A DNA stretch of 23,775 nucleotides. It comes from an uncultured Mollicutes bacterium. GTDB lineage: Bacteria > Bacillota_I > Bacilli_A > RFN20 > CAG-288. The notes beneath the pieces were generated by a model. That model searched no databases and was not told the DNA's origin. It saw only the letters and a program-made list of their open reading frames with translations. Position 1 is the stretch's first letter. Every line of letters begins with the position of its first letter. The position numbers and the translations under genes were made by a program. The stretch is taken from contig URQF01000010.1 of the NCBI GenBank assembly GCA_900549915.1, forward strand, positions 1 through 23,775, written 5' to 3'. This document shows, one piece after another, positions 1 to 8,519 of the stretch.

Positions 1-1660
1 CTTCGTATTTAACCCTTGTTTCCGTCTTTAGCTCTTCCCGTTTGTTCAGAAGCGGTAGAGAAGGGAAACAGTCTCTCAATCCCTGATACGTAACGTTCTG
101 TCTTCTTAACGTCTGCTTCAGATTCTCGGCACCATTTGGTTTAGGGAATCCAAGAGAAGAAAGATAAGAAAAGATTTTTTCGTTTGTCTGAATTTTCGTG
201 TTCTCAAGTGTAGAAACAGCTAAAGCAATTTTATTTTCATTTTCCGAGAATTTTTCATATCGATCCTTGGAAATCAGACCAACATCATATCCATACTTCC
301 TAAGCCGTGTATCCGCGTTATCACTTCTTGTAATTAAACGGAACTCACTCCGGCTAGAAAGCAGACGATATGGTTCTTTTGTTCCCTTGGTTACAATATC
401 ATCAATCCTTATTCCGATGTAAGCTTCATCTCTCTTAAGAATCAAAGGTTCTTTGCCCTTGATCCAAAGACCAGCGTTAATTCCAGCCCTTAATCCCAGT
501 GCGGCAGCTTCTTCATATCCGGAAGTGCCAGCAATCTGTCCACAGACATAGAGACCATCGAAGCCCTTAATTCTCAATGTATGGTCTAATTGGCTAGGCT
601 CAATGGCATCATACTCAATGGCATAGGCATACTTCAGAAATCTGGCATGCTCTAATCCACGGATGGAATGAACAATCCTCTCCTGGACATATTCAGGCCT
701 AGAAGTAGAGAGACCATCCACATAGGTGGATTTCCTCTCTAGAGATTCCGGTTCAAGGAACAATTGATGTCTTGTCTTATCTTTAAAACGAACAACCTTA
801 TCCTCAATCGAAGGACAATAACGAGGTCCAACACCCTTGACTATTCCGCCATACCTGGCGGATTCAGAAAGATGATCTCGAATAATCTGATGGGTCTTCT
901 CATTCGTATAAGTCAAATAACAGGGAACCCTATCTTCGACTTTCCTAAAATCCGTTGTTTCATAGGAAAAGGCAAGATCACCACCCTGTCCGTATTCTGG
1001 TTCAAGATCTTTAAAATCAATGGAATCTGGATCGAGACGAGGCGGAGTTCCCGTCTTAAGCCGAAGCCTATGAAGTCCTAAATCCGAAATAGACTTACTC
1101 AAACCATGGCTGGATTTTTCACCATCTGGCCCAATATCCGTAATATTATGTCCGCGAAGAATGTGGGCTTCCCTATGAGTTCCAGTAGCTAAGACAATCG
1201 CTTTACACGAAACAAACCTACCATCCTCAAGAACAACACCTTTGGCTTTCTTATCCTCAACAACAATTTTCTTGACTTCTTGTTCAGCAATATCAAGATT
1301 TTCTACAGTAAGAAGGAAATTCTGCCTATTGCGAGGATAGCCTTTCTTATCTTCCTGGGCACGAAGACATCGGACACCAGGTCCTTTCGAAGTATTCAGT
1401 TCCTTGATTTGAAGGAGAGAGCCTTTCCTATCCGCAATTTTCGCCATAATGCCACCCAGGGCATCAATTTCACGGACAACAATGCCTTTGGCAGATCCAC
1501 CAATATGAGGATTGCATGGCCTATTAGAGACCATCTTAAAATTCCTGCAGAGCCTTAAGGTCTTCAGTCCCCTTTTTGCTAAGCTATAAGCGGCTTCCGA
1601 ACCAGCGTGACCGCCACCGACAACAATAGCGTCGTAGCTTTCCTTAATTTGATTCAGCAT
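1..1660 (-). CDS. mnmG: tRNA uridine-5-carboxymethylaminomethyl modification enzyme MnmG (GidA), C-terminus beyond the window
   Basis: The frame is open from ATG at 1660 to the left edge, giving about 553 codons of a protein usually near 630 residues, so the C-terminal domain is missing. MnmG with MnmE adds the cmnm5 group to the wobble uridine of several tRNAs, using FAD and NADH. Visible marks are the dinucleotide-binding GGGHAGSEAA (residues 15-24), the PCNPxIGG-AKG loop (48-59), LNTSKGPGVR, KTGTPPR, GPRYCPSIEDKVVRF, the CGQIAGTSGYEEAAALGL stretch and IDDIVTKGTKEPYRLLSSRSEFRL. It starts five bases after the sufB stop, so it is probably the last known gene of the suf operon. AGG codons at 36, 39, 47 and 112 sit at hydrophobic or Met positions of the family; position 47 is the Met of the MPCNP motif. 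Function is certain; only the 3' end is unseen. Confidence 0.96.
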   Translation of the reverse strand, partial: MLNQIKESYDAIVVGGGHAGSEAAYSLAKRGLKTLRLCRNFKMVSNRPCNPHIGGSAKGIVVREIDALGGIMAKIADRKGSLLQIKELNTSKGPGVRCLRAQEDKKGYPRNRQNFLLTVENLDIAEQEVKKIVVEDKKAKGVVLEDGRFVSCKAIVLATGTHREAHILRGHNITDIGPDGEKSSHGLSKSISDLGLHRLRLKTGTPPRLDPDSIDFKDLEPEYGQGGDLAFSYETTDFRKVEDRVPCYLTYTNEKTHQIIRDHLSESARYGGIVKGVGPRYCPSIEDKVVRFKDKTRHQLFLEPESLERKSTYVDGLSTSRPEYVQERIVHSIRGLEHARFLKYAYAIEYDAIEPSQLDHTLRIKGFDGLYVCGQIAGTSGYEEAAALGLRAGINAGLWIKGKEPLILKRDEAYIGIRIDDIVTKGTKEPYRLLSSRSEFRLITRSDNADTRLRKYGYDVGLISKDRYEKFSENENKIALAVSTLENTKIQTNEKIFSYLSSLGFPKPNGAENLKQTLRRQNVTYQGLRDCFPSLPLLNKREELKTETRVKYE

Positions 1661-1665
1661 AGATT

Positions 1666-3087
1666 CTATCCAATACTATCGGTCCTGTCGAATTTAATCA
1701 GCTGATTGAGTTCTACAGCGTATTCCATAGGAAGTTCTTTGCTGAACGGCTCTAAGAAGCCCATGACAATCCTTTGAGTTGCCTGCGTCTTCGATAATCC
1801 ACGGCTCCTAAGATAGAACAGTTGATCTTCACTGATCTTGGAAACCGATGCCTCATGCTCTAGGTAAGAGGAAGAGTTATTCACAACATTGTGCGGAATC
1901 GTATCGCTATAGGAATAATCATCTAAAATAAGAGTATCGCATTCTTCATGGACCTTAGATCCGTCGGCATTTTTCCCGATTTCAATCGTGGCACGGAAAT
2001 TGCTTGTTCCGCCTTGACGTGCAATGGACTTTGAAATAACATTAGCAGAACTATCTTTTCCAAGAAGAATCCTCTTGGCTCCAGTATCTTGGAATTGGCC
2101 AGAGGAAGCAACTGCAATCGAAACCGTCGAGCCACGGCTTCTCTCGCCTTTTAACACACAGCAAGGATACTTCCTGCAAAGCTTGCTTCCAATATTACCA
2201 TCGACCCATTCCCTGAGTCCGTCATCATCCACCCTGGCACGTTGAGTGACAAGGTTCAGGATTGAATTCGACCAGTTCTGAATCGTAGTGTAACGCCTCT
2301 TGGCACGCTTTCCGACAAAGATTTCGACAATCGCAGCATGAAGGGATTCTTTGGAATACATCGGTGCAGTGCATCCTTCAACATAGTTCAGCTCTGCATC
2401 ATCATCAACAATAATGAGAGTACGTTCAAATTGACCCGATTGTTTATTATTGATACGGAAATAAGACTGAAGAGGTTTATCTAGTTTGACTCCCTTCGGA
2501 ACATAAATAAAAGAACCACCCGACCAAACGGCAGAATTTAAGGCTGCATACTTGTTGTCCTGTGGAGGAACAAGTTTTCCGAAGTACTTTTTGAAAATCT
2601 CAGGATACTCTTTTAAACCAGTATCGGTATCAAGGAAAATAACACCTTTCTCCTCGACTTCCTTTAACCTATTCGAATAAACAGCCTCTGATTCGTATTG
2701 AGTTGTAACACCGGAGAGGAATTTTTGTTCTGCTTCTGGAATACCAAGTTTATCGAAAGTCGATTTGACGGTGTCCGGAACATCATCCCATTTGGAAGCA
2801 ACATGGTCCGAAACACGGGTATAGTAAGTATAATCCTGGAAATCAATGAAATCCAAAGAAGGGCCAAAAGAAGGCTGGTGATGGTTGAAGAATTCCTTCA
2901 AGGACTTCAAACGGAAATCCAGCCTGAACTCAGGCTCATGCTTGATTCTAGAAATCTCACGGACTATATCTTCCGTCAGTCCTTTCGGAGTCTTTAAGAT
3001 GCTAACGTCCTTGTCCTTGAATTCGAACTTCGAACGATTGTCCTGATTGACAATATCCTCGATGTTATTTTTCGGTTTTGCATCCAT
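1666..3087 (-). CDS. sufB: Fe-S cluster assembly scaffold SufB
   Basis: SufB is the core scaffold of the SUF system. With SufC and SufD it forms the cytosolic complex on which Fe-S clusters are built. At 473 residues it has full length and aligns throughout with Firmicutes SufB: SWDDVP-like KWDDVPDTVK (100-108), FDKLGIPEAEQK (111-122), NSAVWSGGSFIYVPKGV (184-200), FERTLIIVD (220-228), YVEGCTAP (235-242), the conserved Cys in HEECDTL (380-386), SDTIPHN and the C-terminal ELPMEYAVELNQLIKF. Its ATG lies 23 bases inside the end of sufU, preceded by a strong GAGGAGG. AGG codons at 140, 292, 305, 339, 427 and 439 match Met in the Bacillus protein as I remember it, which makes this the best single witness to the altered code. 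Confidence 0.98.
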   Translation of the reverse strand: MDAKPKNNIEDIVNQDNRSKFEFKDKDVSILKTPKGLTEDIVREISRIKHEPEFRLDFRLKSLKEFFNHHQPSFGPSLDFIDFQDYTYYTRVSDHVASKWDDVPDTVKSTFDKLGIPEAEQKFLSGVTTQYESEAVYSNRLKEVEEKGVIFLDTDTGLKEYPEIFKKYFGKLVPPQDNKYAALNSAVWSGGSFIYVPKGVKLDKPLQSYFRINNKQSGQFERTLIIVDDDAELNYVEGCTAPMYSKESLHAAIVEIFVGKRAKRRYTTIQNWSNSILNLVTQRARVDDDGLREWVDGNIGSKLCRKYPCCVLKGERSRGSTVSIAVASSGQFQDTGAKRILLGKDSSANVISKSIARQGGTSNFRATIEIGKNADGSKVHEECDTLILDDYSYSDTIPHNVVNNSSSYLEHEASVSKISEDQLFYLRSRGLSKTQATQRIVMGFLEPFSKELPMEYAVELNQLIKFDRTDSIG

Positions 3088-3532
3088 GTTCTTTCTCCTC
3101 CTCTTCTGCGAACGCCTTCTTCAGGCCGCGCCAAGAAATATTGGCGCAGGTAATACGAGACGGCTGATTCGAAACGTTTTCAAAAGCCCTGCCTTCTCCG
3201 ATTTCATCCTCATCGAAGTGTTCACCGGCAAGCCTCTTGTTGTATTCATCCCTGATATGATTTGCTTCTTCTTTTGTCTTTCCTATAACAAGCTCCGTCC
3301 TGACACTAGAAGCTGCCGTGGAAACGGCACAGCCAACACCATACCAGCGGCAGTCTTTGATGATATCGCCTTCCCTTAAGAGCTGAATATAGATATCATC
3401 AATGCAAGAAGCGGATGCCCTATGGATGGTGACATAGCGGGGATCATCGACTTTGCCGAAATTCTTAGGGTTCTTATAATTATCCCTAAGAATATCACGC
3501 CTGAGTTGCTCTTTACTAATGGAAAAAGGCAT
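3065..3532 (-). CDS. sufU: SufU-type zinc-dependent sulfur acceptor
   Basis: SufU accepts persulfide sulfur from SufS in Gram-positive SUF systems and is related to the IscU scaffold. The 155-residue product keeps the zinc and sulfur-transfer ligands of the family: Cys43 and Asp45 (in SCID, where most relatives have CGD), Cys68 in GVGCAVS, and Cys129 in RITCAN. The region between the second and third Cys is the longer SufU type rather than the IscU type. The usual Gly after the first Cys is Ile here. The gene overlaps sufS by 17 bases upstream and sufB by 23 bases downstream, so the three are probably translated in a coupled way. The C-terminus is charged (EEEEKEHG) and hosts the ribosome-binding site of sufB. 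Confidence 0.95.
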   Translation of the reverse strand: MPFSISKEQLRRDILRDNYKNPKNFGKVDDPRYVTIHRASASCIDDIYIQLLREGDIIKDCRWYGVGCAVSTAASSVRTELVIGKTKEEANHIRDEYNKRLAGEHFDEDEIGEGRAFENVSNQPSRITCANISWRGLKKAFAEEEEKEHGCKTEK

Positions 3533-4751
3533 CTAAGAAATCCTCCGCAGTAGAACAGGCTTTAATCAAAGCCTTGATATCATCTTCCGTATTATACCTA
3601 TAAATAGAAGCACGGACTGTTCCAGGGACATTTAAAATCTCTGGAAGAATCTTCGCACAATGCTGGCCAGAACGAACGAAAACCCCTTTGGAGGAAAGAT
3701 AAGAGGCTACATCCTGCGGGAACACATCTTTGATATTGAAAGTGATGATTCCAGAATCTGCGTCCTCGTTATAGAGAATTGCGTTTCCGTTTTTCTTTAA
3801 GCCTTCAATAGCAAGCTTTCGCAGTTTCCTTTCGTGTTCATGGATATTATCGAACCCAATCGAAGAAAGATACTCGCAGGCTTTCGCTAAGCCAAGAGCA
3901 CCAGCCACATTCTGTGTTCCAGCTTCCCTACGATAAGGAAGATCATCAAAAAGGACTTCCCCTTTGGAATTGAATCGAGCATTCCTCTCGCCACCATAAA
4001 ACGTTGGAGAAATTTTTTCTAAGAGTTTCTTCTTACCATATAAGATACCGATTCCAGTCGGGCCACACCTCTTATGACCGGAGAAAGCCATGAAGTCGAC
4101 ATCCAAATCTTTGACATCAATTTTCCTATGGGGAGCCGATTGGGCTGCATCATCGACATAAAGAGCACCAACAGAATGAGCCAAAGAGACTAATTCTTTC
4201 ACAGGAAGAGAATATCCCCTGACATTACTAACACTAGCCAAAGAAACAACTTTTGTATGTGAAGAAAGAGATTTTTTGAAATTCTCAGGAGTGATTCTTC
4301 CTTTCTCATCGAGGGGAACATATTTGATAACAGCTTTGGTAATTTCAGCTACCTTAAACCAAGGCAGAACATTGGAAGCATGTTCTTCCGGAGAAATCAA
4401 TATTTCATCACCAGCATGAAGAAAAGGAAGAAGACCGAAAGCCACTTCATTCCTACCCCTGGTATCACCGGAAGTAAAACAGGTTTCTTCAAAATCAGCA
4501 TGGATAAACTTAGCAATCGTCTTCCGAGCATTATCAAAAGCAACATCCGCCTGATGAGCCAAAGAATAATCACCACGTCGTGTATTGGCAGTGAAATTCT
4601 TATAGTAGGCGTTCTCCGCTTCAATCACGGAATACGTTTTGAAGGTTGTGGCTGAGTTATCAAGATAAACTAAAGGTTTTCCCTCAAAAAGGGAATTATG
4701 GTCATTGTACCTTGGAAAATCCTTCCGGATAGAAATCGGATCAAAACTCAT
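3516..4751 (-). CDS. sufS: Cysteine desulfurase SufS (group II)
   Basis: This PLP enzyme removes sulfur from L-cysteine and passes it as persulfide to SufU. The 411-residue product has the family landmarks: YLDNSATT (29-36), PLP-stacking His124 in the EEHASN segment, Asp200 in YVDDAAQS, PLP Lys227 in SGHK followed by GPTGIG, and the catalytic Cys365 in RSGQHCA. The start overlaps the sufD stop as ATGA, a typical coupled junction. AGG codons at 98 and 100, 178, 209, 228, 256 and 385 are in positions normally Met, Leu or Ile; those at 209 (PH-x-KID) and 228 (HK-x-CGPTG) are Met in Bacillus SufS. Sulfur from this operon may also feed tRNA thiolation, but no thiolase is seen here. Confidence 0.97.
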   Translation of the reverse strand: MSFDPISIRKDFPRYNDHNSLFEGKPLVYLDNSATTFKTYSVIEAENAYYKNFTANTRRGDYSLAHQADVAFDNARKTIAKFIHADFEETCFTSGDTRGRNEVAFGLLPFLHAGDEILISPEEHASNVLPWFKVAEITKAVIKYVPLDEKGRITPENFKKSLSSHTKVVSLASVSNVRGYSLPVKELVSLAHSVGALYVDDAAQSAPHRKIDVKDLDVDFMAFSGHKRCGPTGIGILYGKKKLLEKISPTFYGGERNARFNSKGEVLFDDLPYRREAGTQNVAGALGLAKACEYLSSIGFDNIHEHERKLRKLAIEGLKKNGNAILYNEDADSGIITFNIKDVFPQDVASYLSSKGVFVRSGQHCAKILPEILNVPGTVRASIYRYNTEDDIKALIKACSTAEDFLDAFFH

Positions 4752-5422
4752 AGCGTAACCTCGCCGAGCCGCTTCTTAGCTTCTTCGATATGTTTCTCAT
4801 CCTTTAAAGCCGCAAGAATCGGTTCAAAATAACCAAACGTAATTAACTTTTTTGCTTCTTCTAAGGACAAACCACGGCTCCTGATATAGAAGAGCTGTTT
4901 TGGATCATAAGCGCCAACCGTTGCACCATGACTTGCCTTCACATCATTTTCCTTAATAAGAAGAGAAGGGGAAACTTCGCTCTTAGCTTCCTTAGAAAGG
5001 TTGGTGATTCTGCCTTCCTGACGAGTTGAACTTCCTTTCGCACCATTCACAATGGTAGAAGCGCCTAAAAAGGAAAGATGCCCACTGCCGGAATTGATTC
5101 CCCTCCTTTTTACAAGAGAAGAAGAGACCTTCCCATGATGGGTGACGTTAATCTTATAAATTTTTTCTTCTTTTCCAGATAATAGAGAACCTAAAGAAAC
5201 CTTTACAGAAGAATCTTTTTCCAAATCAATATTGATTTCCGTTGAAACAGAAGAGGACGAAAAGTCGACAATCGTCCTTTCTAATTCTTTTCCTTCTTTA
5301 ACATGAATGGAATAGTTATTCTGAATCGAGTTCTTTCCAGAAAGGAAGGAAACGATAGAACTATCCTCATCAATATCAGCGGGAAGAGATAAAATCTGGG
5401 GATCGAAGCTGATTTCCTGCAT
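4748..5422 (-). CDS. sufD: Short SufD-like Fe-S assembly protein
   Basis: The gene lies in the sufD slot between sufC and sufS. The product has only 224 residues, against about 430 in typical SufD. It lacks the N-terminal helical domain but keeps a beta-rich core and the conserved C-terminal part, including the His of KASHGATVG and the segment LFYI-x-SRGLSLEEAKKL shared with SufB. Four bases separate it from sufC, and it overlaps sufS by four bases. I see no stop or frameshift suggesting recent decay; the neighbouring genes are tightly packed, so the short form looks stable. It probably still pairs with SufB in the SufBCD complex. An AGG at the x of the motif above is read as Met. Confidence 0.85.
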   Translation of the reverse strand: MQEISFDPQILSLPADIDEDSSIVSFLSGKNSIQNNYSIHVKEGKELERTIVDFSSSSVSTEINIDLEKDSSVKVSLGSLLSGKEEKIYKINVTHHGKVSSSLVKRRGINSGSGHLSFLGASTIVNGAKGSSTRQEGRITNLSKEAKSEVSPSLLIKENDVKASHGATVGAYDPKQLFYIRSRGLSLEEAKKLITFGYFEPILAALKDEKHIEEAKKRLGEVTL

Positions 5423-5426
5423 GATC

Positions 5427-6257
5427 CTATTTTCCTTCCGGCTTCCTAACCTGCTTTACAGCACAAGCACCAATAGAAACCTGATTCGGAGCCTTTTCTT
5501 CTTTTTCCAGCTTGATGCCATCTTCTTTCTCTAAGAAGGAGTATCCTTCTGTCGAGATTCGCTTTGCTAAAGAGAAATCGCCTTCCTTAGCGACCCGTCC
5601 ATTGACAATAACTGCAGTGCGATTTGCATGGACCAGGTCATAAAGACGATCATAGTGAGAGACAATAATGAAAGTCGTGCCTTCCTCTTTCCTCTTGTTG
5701 ATGACATCCGAAATAATCTTCAGAGCATCAACGTCAAGTCCGGAATCAATTTCATCAAGAAGGGCAAGCTCCGGTTTCAAAAGCAACATCTGAAGGATTT
5801 CATTCCGTTTCTTTTCGCCACCAGAATATCCTTCATTGAGATGACGGCTAGCCATCGAAGAATCCAAAGAAACTTCTTCGTACGCCTTTGTTGTAGCCTG
5901 ATAAAACTTAAGAAGCGAAACAGGCTTTTCCTGATGGGCATTCCTCCTAGCACGGAAGAAATCCATCGTTACAACACCTGGAACATCTGGCGGATTCTGG
6001 AAAGCCATGAAGATTCCTTTTTTGGAACGTTCATCCGTAGACCTCTTTAAAAGATCCTCGCCATCAAGAAGGATTTTTCCAGATGTGACTTTGTAGTTCG
6101 GATTGCCGAGAATAACATTCAAAAGAGTAGATTTTCCATGTCCGTTCGGGCCAAGAAGGGCAAGGGAATCGCCTTTCTTTATTGTCAGATTAAGCTTCTT
6201 GAGAATCGGCCTGCCATCTGCTTCGCAGCTGAGGTCGATGATGTCGAGTTCTTTCAT
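5427..6257 (-). CDS. sufC: Fe-S assembly ATPase SufC
   Basis: SufC is the ABC-type ATPase that drives conformational change in the SufBCD scaffold; it is cytosolic, not a transporter. The 276-residue product has Walker A GPNGHGKST (36-44), a Q-loop in MAFQNPPDVPGV, the signature SGGEKKRNE (145-153), Walker B ALLDEID (165-171) and the switch His in IVSHYDRL. It is about 15 residues longer than usual, with a lysine-rich tail ending in VRKPEGK. The ATG has a clear GGAGG (6264-6268) at good spacing, and the gene is first in the operon behind a strong promoter. Tandem AGG codons at residues 104-105 give FFRAMMNA, which fits the family better than FFRARRNA. Confidence 0.97.
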   Translation of the reverse strand: MKELDIIDLSCEADGRPILKKLNLTIKKGDSLALLGPNGHGKSTLLNVILGNPNYKVTSGKILLDGEDLLKRSTDERSKKGIFMAFQNPPDVPGVVTMDFFRARRNAHQEKPVSLLKFYQATTKAYEEVSLDSSMASRHLNEGYSGGEKKRNEILQMLLLKPELALLDEIDSGLDVDALKIISDVINKRKEEGTTFIIVSHYDRLYDLVHANRTAVIVNGRVAKEGDFSLAKRISTEGYSFLEKEDGIKLEKEEKAPNQVSIGACAVKQVRKPEGK

Positions 6258-6286
6258 TTTCTGCCTCCGTAAAATTTGCCGTTATT

Positions 6287-6315
6287 ATTGTAATTATCAA
6301 TCAAAAATATGTAAA
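6287..6315 (-). promoter_or_regulatory. Sigma-70/A-type promoter of the suf operon
   Basis: On the minus strand there is TTTACA (6310-6315), a 17-base spacer, and TACAAT (6287-6292). Each box matches the consensus at five of six positions. The inferred transcript start is near 6280, about 23 bases before the sufC ATG, and the leader holds the GGAGG. Short direct repeats of ACGAAAA type lie just upstream (6313-6340) and could bind a regulator, but I cannot name one. Confidence 0.75.
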
Positions 6316-6340
6316 CGAAAACGATAATAGAAACGAAAAA

Positions 6341-6763
6341 CTACTTTTTCCTTTGAGAAGAAATAGTCTGCTGAAGTTTGGTCCTCTCTCCATCCGTTAA
6401 TTGCCTAGGCGGGAAGTTAAGCTTCAATCCATCGTGATCATATCGAGGGATAACATGAATATGGAAGTGCTGAACCGTTTGACCAGCAGAAGCACCAGCA
6501 TTAGAGATAAAGTTTACACCAGTTGCACCAAGTTGACTAACGGCAGCCTGAGCAACAAGCTGAGCCACTTCAAAAGCATGATCAAGAATATTCTTCGGAC
6601 AAGTCAGCCTCGAGCTGAAGTGCTCTTTCGTAATTACAAGAGTATGTCCGCGGCTTGCTGGATTGATATCCAGAAAAGCAAGGACCTCATTATCCTCATA
6701 AACTTTATAAGAGGGGATTTCTCCACGGCCAATCTTACAGAAAATACAAGATTCATTATTCAT
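6341..6763 (-). CDS. hit: HIT-family nucleotide hydrolase (HinT-like)
   Basis: The 140-residue product is a histidine-triad protein, a small cytosolic homodimer that hydrolyses AMP conjugates such as adenosine phosphoramidates. The triad HFHIHV is at 99-104, with the active His expected at 101-103. Cys6, Cys9, His48 and His99 fit the zinc site of the zinc-binding branch, and PASRGHTLVITKEH (35-48) is the standard nucleotide-binding stretch. AAAGGAGA precedes the ATG. The gene follows a strong terminator and the PrsA-like lipoproteins; in Bacillus subtilis hit is also close to prsA, so the neighbourhood is conserved. No separate promoter is obvious in the short gap, so readthrough is likely. 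Confidence 0.95.
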   Translation of the reverse strand: MNNESCIFCKIGRGEIPSYKVYEDNEVLAFLDINPASRGHTLVITKEHFSSRLTCPKNILDHAFEVAQLVAQAAVSQLGATGVNFISNAGASAGQTVQHFHIHVIPRYDHDGLKLNFPPRQLTDGERTKLQQTISSQRKK

Positions 6764-6784
6764 TTTATAAATCTCCTTTTGGTG

Positions 6785-6815
6785 AAAAAAGAGAAGGCAC
6801 GGAGCCTTCTCTTTT
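6785..6815 (-). terminator. Rho-independent terminator after the lipoprotein pair
   Basis: On the minus strand, AAAAGAGAAGGC pairs with GCCTTCTCTTTT around the loop TCCGT (12 bp stem), and the T run continues through 6785. It begins about seven bases after the stop of the second lipoprotein, and hit starts soon after. Confidence 0.85.
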
Positions 6816-6821
6816 CAATGA

Positions 6822-8519
6822 CTAATCTCCGATTTTGATCTTCGGTTCAGATGAATACGGATTATCCGTCTTGAAGACATCATTATAGTTGGATTTGAGA
6901 TAATCGCGGAAGCCTTCATCTTTATAGTTGATATCGAGTCGGCTGAGCCAATAAACGATGCCGTTTGTCTTATACGATCCAGTAGTGGACCTAGTATAAG
7001 CGACTTCGCGGGCGACCTGTTCTTTCTTCTCGGCAGAATCATAGACAGAATCCGAGTTGCCCTTGCTTAAGGCAGAGGTATCGACGACATCAAGGATACG
7101 AGTGAGATAGTAAGTCTTAGTAGAGGAATCATAGTAGATAATATTGCTCGGGTCGGTGCTCGGAGTATCGGCAACGGTCAGATAACGATAGCCATCCTTT
7201 TCATAGATGGTGAAATCGCTCGTCCATTTTCCAACGTTATCCTCAGCTTTCCTCTTATTGATATTGGACTTAGAAGAAGTAAGACGAGGCGAGAAGATAC
7301 GGCTAGAAAGATCAGACGGAAGAGAGGAAATACCAGAAGAAGATAAATACCAGCCTTTGGTAACCCTATCTTTGGTTGCAATATCATCAATGGCTTTGCG
7401 AACACCGGTTTCAACATCATAAGCATAGGTTCCGGTGTAAGTGGATTCTAAGGAAGAATCCAGCTTATTGAAGTCTTCCTGGCCATCTTTGACTTTCTTC
7501 CAGTCGGCAAGGACTTTGCCGGTAAGGGTGGAAGAGTAGAGTTCGTCAGAAACAGCTGCTGCAGGAAGAACACCATTTGCACGGAGCCAGCTGACTTCTT
7601 CATCGGTCAGAACAACAGAAGAAGAATAACGTCCGCTTGTTCCAAGTTCCGTATTGTTAGCAACTTCCTTCGTAATGCCTTTCCATAAGCGGGAAAGAAC
7701 AGAGAAGTCTTTATCCTGACCTGCTTTAGAGCCCTGGACATAATCCCGGACATAAGCATCAAGAAGCTTCTTAGCAGCACCCGGAGCGTCGCTACGATCG
7801 GTCAAAGCAACAATCTGGACATTACGGGCATTGGAGTTACCAATAGAAGCATAAGACTTCGTGTAGATGTATTCGCTGACCAGATAATTGATACGCCTAT
7901 CATCATAGACTTCTTTTTCACGATAAGTCTTATAAGTGTCTTCCCTAGCAGAAGAGAAAACATCAGCGTACTGCATTTCCGGAGTAACTAAGAGACGTTT
8001 TCCCGCTTTGGATTTATCAACAGTGAGATAATAATAGTTCTCATCGAGATACTGAGCATACTTATCTTCGTAGAAAAGATTGTCTTTCGAATAGGATCCG
8101 CTGCGGACAGCAGAGACCATGGTCTTCTGACCACGGGCTTCAAGGTTGTCATAAGTGGAAGAAATAGAAGAGAAATTATCAGCAACAGAACCTTCGAAGG
8201 TATCGTTCTTGATTGCAGTGACATCGGTACCCTTCTTATCGGCAGTATAGTCATGAGCGACTTTGCTTTCCGCAAGAAGAATCTGATTTAAGGTCTTTTC
8301 ATAGATAGTGCTCGTGGAAGCGACGTTATCGTAGTACTCAAGCTTTTCGTTTCCGACAATACCAGAAACAAGATCATCATGGTTCTGGCCTTTGGCACCA
8401 TCGAGATTGTACCTAGGCTTATCATAATCGACCGGATAGGTCTTATGTTCGTTCGTGCATCCGACTAATGCGATGCAGGAAAGAAGAATCAAACCGAGAC
8501 TTTTTTTATTTCTTGACAT
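6822..8519 (-). CDS. Large secreted lipoprotein, second of a tandem pair, possibly PrsA-related
   Basis: I chose the ATG at 8519, preceded by GGAGG, because it puts a short basic N-terminus (RNKK) and a hydrophobic stretch directly before the lipobox ALVGC, with lipidated Cys21. That gives 565 residues anchored on the outer face of the membrane; the frame stays open upstream, but an earlier start would bury the signal peptide. The mature part is rich in Ser, Asp, Lys and Tyr and has no membrane segment. I see no catalytic motif. Size, composition, position and a C-terminal stretch like that of its neighbour (YYLTRILDVVDTSAL) suggest a diverged paralogue of the PrsA-like lipoprotein upstream. 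It overlaps that gene by 14 bases and ends at the terminator. A chaperone-like role in secretion is an inference. Confidence 0.85.
   Translation of the reverse strand: MSRNKKSLGLILLSCIALVGCTNEHKTYPVDYDKPRYNLDGAKGQNHDDLVSGIVGNEKLEYYDNVASTSTIYEKTLNQILLAESKVAHDYTADKKGTDVTAIKNDTFEGSVADNFSSISSTYDNLEARGQKTMVSAVRSGSYSKDNLFYEDKYAQYLDENYYYLTVDKSKAGKRLLVTPEMQYADVFSSAREDTYKTYREKEVYDDRRINYLVSEYIYTKSYASIGNSNARNVQIVALTDRSDAPGAAKKLLDAYVRDYVQGSKAGQDKDFSVLSRLWKGITKEVANNTELGTSGRYSSSVVLTDEEVSWLRANGVLPAAAVSDELYSSTLTGKVLADWKKVKDGQEDFNKLDSSLESTYTGTYAYDVETGVRKAIDDIATKDRVTKGWYLSSSGISSLPSDLSSRIFSPRLTSSKSNINKRKAEDNVGKWTSDFTIYEKDGYRYLTVADTPSTDPSNIIYYDSSTKTYYLTRILDVVDTSALSKGNSDSVYDSAEKKEQVAREVAYTRSTTGSYKTNGIVYWLSRLDINYKDEGFRDYLKSNYNDVFKTDNPYSSEPKIKIGD

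Noticed and set aside
1..1660. Apparent lack of a complete gene at the left end
   Set aside because: A single minus-strand frame is open from 1660 to the edge and matches MnmG throughout; it is cut by the window, not broken.
6401..6838. Plus-strand open frame of 145 codons
   Set aside because: It is antisense to hit, and its end runs through a terminator hairpin.
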